A DNA stretch of 64,000 bases from Enterococcus_I eurekensis. Its GTDB lineage: Bacteria > Bacillota > Bacilli > Lactobacillales > Enterococcaceae. The translations under genes and the position numbers were made by a program. Location: NCBI RefSeq assembly GCF_042654605.1, contig NZ_JBHSGT010000056.1, forward strand, positions 1 through 64,000. The letters are read 5' to 3'. Below the pieces are notes generated by a model. That model was given only the letters and a program-made list of their open reading frames with translations, was not told where the DNA came from and searched no databases. Below, piece after piece: positions 58,435 to 64,000 of this stretch; positions within the stretch are counted from its first letter, which is position 1; every line of letters starts with the position of its first letter.

Positions 58435-60348
58435 ATGGAAATACAAAGAAAAAGTGATGAGAAGGAAGTTAAAAAGTTTTTAACGGGTGAAAATTTTTAT
58501 GCACAGCAGATTCTTGGTATACAACAAATAGGTGACCGATTTACGTTTCGTGTTTGGGCCCCCCATGCGCAAATGATCTGGCTTGTTGGTGATTTTAATG
58601 AATGGCAAAATACTTTGGATATGGAAAAGGATGAAGAATCAGGAATTTGGGAAGTTACGACAAGTATTCCAAAGGTAGGCGATTTGTATAAGTTTAATGT
58701 GCAACGTGCCGATGGGAGTCAAATAATGAAACTCGATCCATTTGCTACACGTTTTGAAAAAAGGCCAGGCACCGCGGCTATTGTTCAAATTCCTACGCCA
58801 AAAAAATGGCGCGATAATCTATGGCGTGGTCGACAAAGGCGAAGTGATCATTTTAAACGACCGATTAATATTTATGAAGTTCATGCGAGCTCTTGGAAGC
58901 AAAACGAAAATGGTCAACCGTATACATTTAAGGAACTGAAAGATACGTTACTCCCTTATGTGCAGAAAATGAAATATACGCATATCGAATTTATGCCATT
59001 GATGGAACATCCTTTAGGAGCTTCCTGGGGGTACCAGTTAACGGGTTTCTTTGCGCTATCTTCCTATTATGGAACACCAGAAGAGTTTCAAGACTTTGTA
59101 GAAGCCTGTCATTTGGCTAACATTGGGGTAATCGTTGACTGGGTTCCAGGACATTTTTGTTCGAATGAGGATACATTACCGTACTATGATGGTACGCCAA
59201 CTTTTGAATATGAGGACGCAAATCGAGCGAAGAATTATCGATGGGGTGTTCATAATTTTGATTTAGGTAAACCACAAGTTCAAAGCTTCTTGATTTCAAG
59301 TGCTTTATATTGGATCGATACATTCCATATTGATGGTATTCGTGTTGATGCTGTCTCAAATATGCTTTATTTGGATTATGATGATGGCCCATGGACGCCT
59401 AATCATGAAGGTGGCAATCGGAATTTTGAAGGGTATTATTTCTTACAAAAGCTAACGTCTGTCTTAAAACAAGCACATCCGAATGTCTTATTGATTGCAG
59501 AAGAAAGTACTTCACATACACAAATTACTGGACCCATCGAAACGGGTGCTCTGGGGTTTGATTATAAATGGAATATGGGATGGATGAACGATTTGTTACG
59601 TTTTTATCAAATGGATCCCATTTATCGGAAGCATCATTTTAATTTAGTCACTTTTTCATTTATGTATTTATTTAATGAAAATTATTTACTCGCTTTATCG
59701 CATGATGAAGTAGTCCATGGAAAAAAAAGTTTAATGCACAAAATGTGGGGGGATCGTTACAATCAATTTGCTCATTTGCGTAATTTGTATGCTTTTATGT
59801 ATGCACATCCGGGCAAGAAACTCTTATTTATGGGAAGTGAGTGGGGGCAATTTTTAGAGTGGAAATATGATCACGGCTTAGAATGGGTTGACTTAAACGA
59901 TTCGCTTAATCAACACATGCAAAGATATACTACGCATTTGAATCAACTTTATAAAGAAGAGCGTTCTTTATGGGAAACCGATTATTCACCATCGACCATT
60001 CGCTGGGTTGCAGATGATCCAGAACAATCGATTTTATCCTTTATTCGCCAAGGGACTCGAAAAAAAGACTTTCTAGTTGTGGTAGTGAATTTAGTGCCAA
60101 CGGAACGTCTTAACTTTAAAGTAGGTGTTCCATATGAAGGGGAATATCAGGAAATTTTGAATACAGAAATGGTTGATTTTGGGGGAACATGGGAAAAAGG
60201 GAATGGCGTTCAATCAACGATAGAGGAAGAATTTAAGGACTTTACGTACCAAATTAAGATCAATGTACCTGCATTAGGCATTTTATATTTTAAACCAATG
60301 AATAAAACAACACGAAATTCAACAGTGAAAGGGGGGAAGGAGTTGTAG
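58435..60348 (+). CDS. glgB: 1,4-alpha-glucan branching enzyme GlgB
   Basis: A GH13 enzyme of 637 aa that introduces alpha-1,6 branches into glycogen. The N-terminal CBM48 domain has FRVWAPHAQMIWLVGDFNEW. The catalytic barrel contains IDGIRVDAVSNMLYLDY (nucleophile Asp305), LLIAEESTS (acid/base Glu356, with Glu357) and LSHDEVVHGKKSL. A C-terminal beta domain follows. The start is ATG 58435 after AAGGAGGGG. It is the first gene of glgB-glgC-glgD-glgA. Confidence 0.96.
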   Translation: MEIQRKSDEKEVKKFLTGENFYAQQILGIQQIGDRFTFRVWAPHAQMIWLVGDFNEWQNTLDMEKDEESGIWEVTTSIPKVGDLYKFNVQRADGSQIMKLDPFATRFEKRPGTAAIVQIPTPKKWRDNLWRGRQRRSDHFKRPINIYEVHASSWKQNENGQPYTFKELKDTLLPYVQKMKYTHIEFMPLMEHPLGASWGYQLTGFFALSSYYGTPEEFQDFVEACHLANIGVIVDWVPGHFCSNEDTLPYYDGTPTFEYEDANRAKNYRWGVHNFDLGKPQVQSFLISSALYWIDTFHIDGIRVDAVSNMLYLDYDDGPWTPNHEGGNRNFEGYYFLQKLTSVLKQAHPNVLLIAEESTSHTQITGPIETGALGFDYKWNMGWMNDLLRFYQMDPIYRKHHFNLVTFSFMYLFNENYLLALSHDEVVHGKKSLMHKMWGDRYNQFAHLRNLYAFMYAHPGKKLLFMGSEWGQFLEWKYDHGLEWVDLNDSLNQHMQRYTTHLNQLYKEERSLWETDYSPSTIRWVADDPEQSILSFIRQGTRKKDFLVVVVNLVPTERLNFKVGVPYEGEYQEILNTEMVDFGGTWEKGNGVQSTIEEEFKDFTYQIKINVPALGILYFKPMNKTTRNSTVKGGKEL

Positions 60349-60374
60349 TCAAATTTTGATTGCAACTTGTGACG

Positions 60375-61520
60375 ATGAAAAACGAAATGATTGGAATGAT
60401 TCTAGCAGGAGGACAAGGAACACGATTAGGAAAACTAACGAAACACATCGCAAAACCAGCTGTACCTTTTGGAGGACGTTACCGAATTATTGATTTTACG
60501 TTAAGTAATTGTGCCAATTCAGGAATTAGTAACGTCGGTGTCGTGACCCAGTACCAACCTTTAGCTTTAAATTCTCATATTGGAAATGGTGTAAACTGGG
60601 GATTAAATGGGATTAATTCAGGTGTAACTATTTTACAACCATATTTCAGCGCAGAAGGAAGTAAATGGTTTGAAGGAACGGCCCACGCAATTTATCAAAA
60701 CATTGATTACATTGATGAATTAAATCCACAGTATGTCTTAATCTTATCCGGTGACCATATTTATAAGATGGATTATGAAGAGATGCTTGAGAATCATAAA
60801 AAAAATAATGCGGCCCTTTCTGTTGCTGTGATTGAAGTACCGTTGAAAGAAGCATCTCGCTTTGGAATTATGAATACCGATGAATACGATCGAATCATTG
60901 AGTTCGAAGAAAAACCAGAGCATCCTAAGAGTAATTTAGCTTCAATGGGGATTTATATTTTTAATTGGGGACGGTTAAGAGAAACGCTCGTTAGTAATTA
61001 TGCGATGGATAACAAAATGGAAGATTTTGGTAAAGATGTGATTCCGGCTTATTTATCTAGTGGTGCGAATGTTATCGCCTATCGTTTTCAAGGATATTGG
61101 AAAGATGTGGGAACGATTGATTCTTTATGGGAAGCCAATATGGAGTTTTTAGATTTAGATATGCCATTAAATATTCGAGACAAAAGTTGGCGGGTCTATT
61201 CTAAAAATCGGATTTGTCCACCGCATTTTATAACAGCGACTGGTTCAGTTAAAGATTCACTCGTATCAGATGGTTGTTACATTGCTGGTGCAATCCAGCA
61301 TAGTATTTTGTCGGAAGATGTCCAGGTAAAAGAAGGATCTATTATCACAGATTGTGTCATTATGTCAGGTGCAACGATTGGAAAAAAAGTTTCTTTAAAT
61401 CGCGTCATTGTTGGGGAAGATGCGATTATAGGTGATAATGCAACAATTGATGGCAGCGATGAAATTGCTGTTGTCGGTTATTCTGAAGTGATTGGAGTGA
61501 CAAAAAATGAAGACCAATAG
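60375..61520 (+). CDS. glgC: Glucose-1-phosphate adenylyltransferase GlgC
   Basis: The catalytic subunit of ADP-glucose pyrophosphorylase, 381 aa. The N-terminal nucleotidyl-transferase signature MILAGGQGTRLGKLTKHIAKPAVPFGG is intact, followed by GTAHAIYQNI, SGDHIYKMDYEEML and EFEEKPEHPKSNLASMGIYIF. The left-handed beta-helix domain is at the C-terminus (IGDNATIDG). ATG 60375 is chosen because it aligns with the family, although there is no clear ribosome binding site at normal spacing; GGGGGGAAGGAG lies about 33 bases upstream inside glgB. It pairs with GlgD. Confidence 0.95.
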   Translation: MKNEMIGMILAGGQGTRLGKLTKHIAKPAVPFGGRYRIIDFTLSNCANSGISNVGVVTQYQPLALNSHIGNGVNWGLNGINSGVTILQPYFSAEGSKWFEGTAHAIYQNIDYIDELNPQYVLILSGDHIYKMDYEEMLENHKKNNAALSVAVIEVPLKEASRFGIMNTDEYDRIIEFEEKPEHPKSNLASMGIYIFNWGRLRETLVSNYAMDNKMEDFGKDVIPAYLSSGANVIAYRFQGYWKDVGTIDSLWEANMEFLDLDMPLNIRDKSWRVYSKNRICPPHFITATGSVKDSLVSDGCYIAGAIQHSILSEDVQVKEGSIITDCVIMSGATIGKKVSLNRVIVGEDAIIGDNATIDGSDEIAVVGYSEVIGVTKNEDQ

Positions 61521-62646
61521 TATGTGTGCTTTAATCGGAAACATTCATCGGTATGATGAACTATTACCATTAATAAAGGATCGCCCAATTGCGACATTGC
61601 CTTTTTCTAGTAAATATCGGTTGATTGATTTTAATTTATCAAATGTCGCCAATGCGAATATTCTATCTGTTTTTATGGTTTTTAATGAAGGTGAGACTCG
61701 TTCTGTCTTTGATCATATCGGAGGCGGGCGAGAATGGAACTTAGATGGTGTAAAAAACCGCTTTTTCATTCATATTTATCAAGATTATATTCGTCGTGCT
61801 GATAATAATCGTAGTTATTATGAATTAATCATTGATTATTTACTCAAATCAAAATCAGAATATGTTGTTTATATGGGCAGTAAATTTGTATGTAATATTG
61901 ATTTACGAGCGATACAAGCCATTCATCGCCAAAAAAACGCTGATTTAACGGTTGTTTATAAAAGAGTACCAAAGGAAAAGTTGCATTCTTCTGATCTTTT
62001 ACTAAGAATGGATATGGATAATGTCGTAGTTGAAAAAGCTTCAGTAAGTACGGTGGAACCAAGCGAACTAGTCAATTTATGTACCGATATTTATGTTATT
62101 AAATCGAATCATTTGATTGAGTTGCTTAAAAAAAGGATTGCAGCAGGGGCTGTTGGGAGTATTGAAAATCTATTGAGAGAATCAATTGGACAAAATACCG
62201 CAGCTTATGAGTTTACAGGTTACTTGACGAATATTTATGATATTCCTTCGTATTACCAAGCGAATATGGACATGTTGGATGTAAAAAAATTCAACTCATT
62301 ATTTTATTCTAGTCAAAAAATCTACACAAAAATGAAAGATGATGTTCCAACTTACTATAGTAAGACATCGAATATTAGCAATAGCCAATTAGCAACGGGA
62401 TGTACAATTGAAGGCGAAGTGGAGAACTCCTTAATTAGTCGTGGAACACATATTTATAAGAATGCTAAAGTCAATCATTCAATTATCTTTTCAAGTAACG
62501 TTATTCACGAGGGGGCAACGGTCGCTTATGCGATCTTAGATAAAAATGTCATTGTTGATCCAGGTATTCGTATTGAAGGAACTCCGGAAAATCCGGTAGT
62601 AGTAGCAAAAGGCAAACACGTTACAAGAAACATCATTGGAGGATAG
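61507..62646 (+). CDS. glgD: GlgD, regulatory subunit of ADP-glucose pyrophosphorylase
   Basis: A 379-aa paralogue of GlgC found in Firmicutes, where GlgC-GlgD form an active heteromer. The N-terminus MCALIGNIHRYDELLPLIKDRPIATLPFSSKYRLIDFNLSN lacks the GGxGTRL loop of active enzymes. The C-terminal beta-helix repeats (NSLISRGTHIYKNAKVNHSIIFSSNV, VIVDPGIRIEG) are intact. It overlaps glgC by 14 bases, with GGAG about 9 bases before ATG 61507, a clear case of coupling. Confidence 0.95.
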   Translation: MKTNSMCALIGNIHRYDELLPLIKDRPIATLPFSSKYRLIDFNLSNVANANILSVFMVFNEGETRSVFDHIGGGREWNLDGVKNRFFIHIYQDYIRRADNNRSYYELIIDYLLKSKSEYVVYMGSKFVCNIDLRAIQAIHRQKNADLTVVYKRVPKEKLHSSDLLLRMDMDNVVVEKASVSTVEPSELVNLCTDIYVIKSNHLIELLKKRIAAGAVGSIENLLRESIGQNTAAYEFTGYLTNIYDIPSYYQANMDMLDVKKFNSLFYSSQKIYTKMKDDVPTYYSKTSNISNSQLATGCTIEGEVENSLISRGTHIYKNAKVNHSIIFSSNVIHEGATVAYAILDKNVIVDPGIRIEGTPENPVVVAKGKHVTRNIIGG

Positions 62647-62650
62647 CAGT

Positions 62651-64000
62651 ATGAAACTACTTTACACGGCTTTTGAATGTGCGCCATTTTTTAAAACGGG
62701 TGGCCTAGGTGACGTTGCTGGTGCTTTGCCCAAAGCATTACAAAAAAAAGGGATTGAGACGATTGTTGTATTGCCCTATTTTACTTTTATTCCTGAACGC
62801 TTTAAAAACGAATGTCAAGATGTAACAGCATTTACGCTAGAAGTAGGCTGGCGTAAACAATATTGTGGAATCAAACGGTTAGATTTTCAAGGCGTTCGCT
62901 ATTACTTTATTGATAATTTGTATTATTTTGGCCGAGACCGAATTTACGGATACGATGATGATGCTGAACGTTTCGCTTTCTTCCAGTTAGCAGTGATTGA
63001 AATGATGGGAAAAATTGCCTTTATTCCAGATATTCTACATGTGAATGACTATCATACAGCAATGATTCCATTTTTATTGAAAGAAAAATATCATTGGGTT
63101 GATAATTATCAAGCTATCCGGACGGTTCTAACCATCCATAACATTGAGTTTCAAGGGCAATATGGACCAGAGATGTTAGGTGATTTGTTTGGTGTCGGTC
63201 AGCGTCGTTATGATGAAGGGGCGATTCGCTGGCACAATCAATTGAACTTTATGAAGTCTGGTATTGCTTATGCCAATCATATCAATACGGTGAGTCCATC
63301 CTATGCGGAAGAAATCAAAACGGCTGAATTTGGTGCCGGATTAGAAGAGATTCTCAGAATGGAAAATCAAAAGCTATCTGGCATTTTAAATGGGATTGAC
63401 TATGAAATGAATAACCCTAGCGACGATCCAGCATTGGTGGCACCTTTTGACGCAGCTGATTTAACTGGAAAAGCGTTAAATAAAGTTGCATTACAAAAGT
63501 TAATGGGATTGCCTGAAAATTCGAAAGTTCCACTGCTTTCGGTTGTTAGTCGGCTCACGTATCAAAAAGGATTCCATTTATTGTTGGAAGAACTGGAACA
63601 TCTATTGCAATTTGATGTGCAATTTGTCTTGCTTGGAACCGGCGATCCGCGTTTTGAAGAGGCCTTTCGGAAAATTGTCGCCCGTTATCCAGAAAAAGCT
63701 GCAGCTAAAATTACTTTTGATGTCACCTTAGCTCAAAAAATTTATGCAGGTTCTGATTTATTCTTAATGCCGTCTGCTTTTGAACCTTGTGGGCTATCGC
63801 AAATGATTGCGATGCGGTACGGAACATTACCCGTAGTTCATGAAATTGGTGGTTTAAAAGATTCGGTTAGACCATTCAATCCAATCACCAATCAAGGAAC
63901 AGGGTTTGGTTTTGAACAATTTAGAGGGTTTTATTTAACCGAAGCGGTAAAGCAAGGCTTACAAGTTTATCACGATTCGCCAAATGTTTGGGAAAAACTG
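62651..64000 (+). CDS. glgA: Glycogen synthase GlgA (cut by window end)
   Basis: A GT5 starch/glycogen synthase that moves glucose from ADP-glucose to glycogen. The first 450 codons are in the window without a stop; about 25-30 are expected beyond the edge. The N-terminus MKLLYTAFECAPFFKTGGLGDVAGALPKAL holds the Lys15-Thr-Gly-Gly substrate motif. The C-terminal domain has VVSRLTYQKGFHLLLEEL, FVLLGTGDPRFE and MPSAFEPCGLSQMIAMRYGTLPVVHEIGGLKDSV. ATG 62651 follows GGAGG by 8 bases. glgP probably lies beyond the edge, as is usual. Confidence 0.95.
   Translation, partial: MKLLYTAFECAPFFKTGGLGDVAGALPKALQKKGIETIVVLPYFTFIPERFKNECQDVTAFTLEVGWRKQYCGIKRLDFQGVRYYFIDNLYYFGRDRIYGYDDDAERFAFFQLAVIEMMGKIAFIPDILHVNDYHTAMIPFLLKEKYHWVDNYQAIRTVLTIHNIEFQGQYGPEMLGDLFGVGQRRYDEGAIRWHNQLNFMKSGIAYANHINTVSPSYAEEIKTAEFGAGLEEILRMENQKLSGILNGIDYEMNNPSDDPALVAPFDAADLTGKALNKVALQKLMGLPENSKVPLLSVVSRLTYQKGFHLLLEELEHLLQFDVQFVLLGTGDPRFEEAFRKIVARYPEKAAAKITFDVTLAQKIYAGSDLFLMPSAFEPCGLSQMIAMRYGTLPVVHEIGGLKDSVRPFNPITNQGTGFGFEQFRGFYLTEAVKQGLQVYHDSPNVWEKL

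Noticed and set aside
1..64000. CRISPR arrays, tRNA or rRNA genes, prophage and insertion sequences
   Set aside because: No regularly spaced repeats, cloverleaf-like sequences, transposase or phage structural genes were recognised. XerC is the chromosomal recombinase in its conserved operon, not an integrase of a mobile element.

Overview
This window comes from a low-GC Gram-positive bacterium of the order Lactobacillales. The best guess is a Vagococcus- or Enterococcus-like member of the Enterococcaceae. This rests on AT-rich sequence, strong AGGAGG ribosome binding sites, LiaFSR, CodY, ParE/ParC, pyruvate formate-lyase, a manganese pyrophosphatase next to a DUF1803-like gene, and a glycerol-phosphate teichoic acid pathway. 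The genus is inference, because no rRNA or other taxonomic marker is present. No mobile element, prophage, CRISPR array, tRNA or rRNA gene was found.

Region 1 (1-11.3 kb) is an AT-rich surface-polymer locus. It starts with the tail of an upstream gene and a small unknown gene. Then come TagB-like and TagA-like enzymes that start wall teichoic acid. These are followed by a module resembling a lipid-linked sugar pathway that works outside the membrane: a DPM1-like GT2, a DUF2304 protein, an SMR/EamA-like small transporter and a DUF2142 membrane protein. Two large fusion enzymes close the locus. Each has an N-terminal TagF-type glycerophosphotransferase and a C-terminal GT4 glycosyltransferase. 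The first also has three SH3/GW-like modules inserted between the two halves of its GT4 domain.

Region 2 (11.4-21.5 kb) holds mltG and greA, then the cell-envelope stress system liaFSR followed by a TrkA-type potassium regulator and a HesB-like protein. A DUF1189 gene lies on the minus strand, with a GtrA-like gene and sodA beyond it. The other teichoic acid genes, tagD (CDP-glycerol synthesis) and tagH/tagG (export), complete this region. Together with region 1 they supply most of a poly(glycerol phosphate) wall teichoic acid pathway. TagO and the epimerase are not in the window.

Region 3 (21.6-36 kb) holds an LCP ligase and a class B PBP, then ABC-F ATPase-thyA-folA, a minus-strand hemolysin III gene and degV. 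A cluster with gene order resembling Bacillus follows (ypmR-like, ypmS-like, msrA, yozE-like, S41 protease, lepB), then ylqF-rnhB.

Region 4 (36-53 kb) is housekeeping: dprA-topA-trmFO, an NfeD-like/flotillin pair, xerC-hslV-hslU-codY with a GalM-like gene, plsY on the minus strand, and the topoisomerase IV genes parE-parC. Region 5 (53-64 kb) is fermentative and storage metabolism: pflB, pflA, ppaC, a DUF1803-like gene and the glycogen operon glgB-glgC-glgD-glgA, with glgA cut by the window edge. Most transcription units end in clear hairpin-plus-T-tract terminators, which define the operons well.
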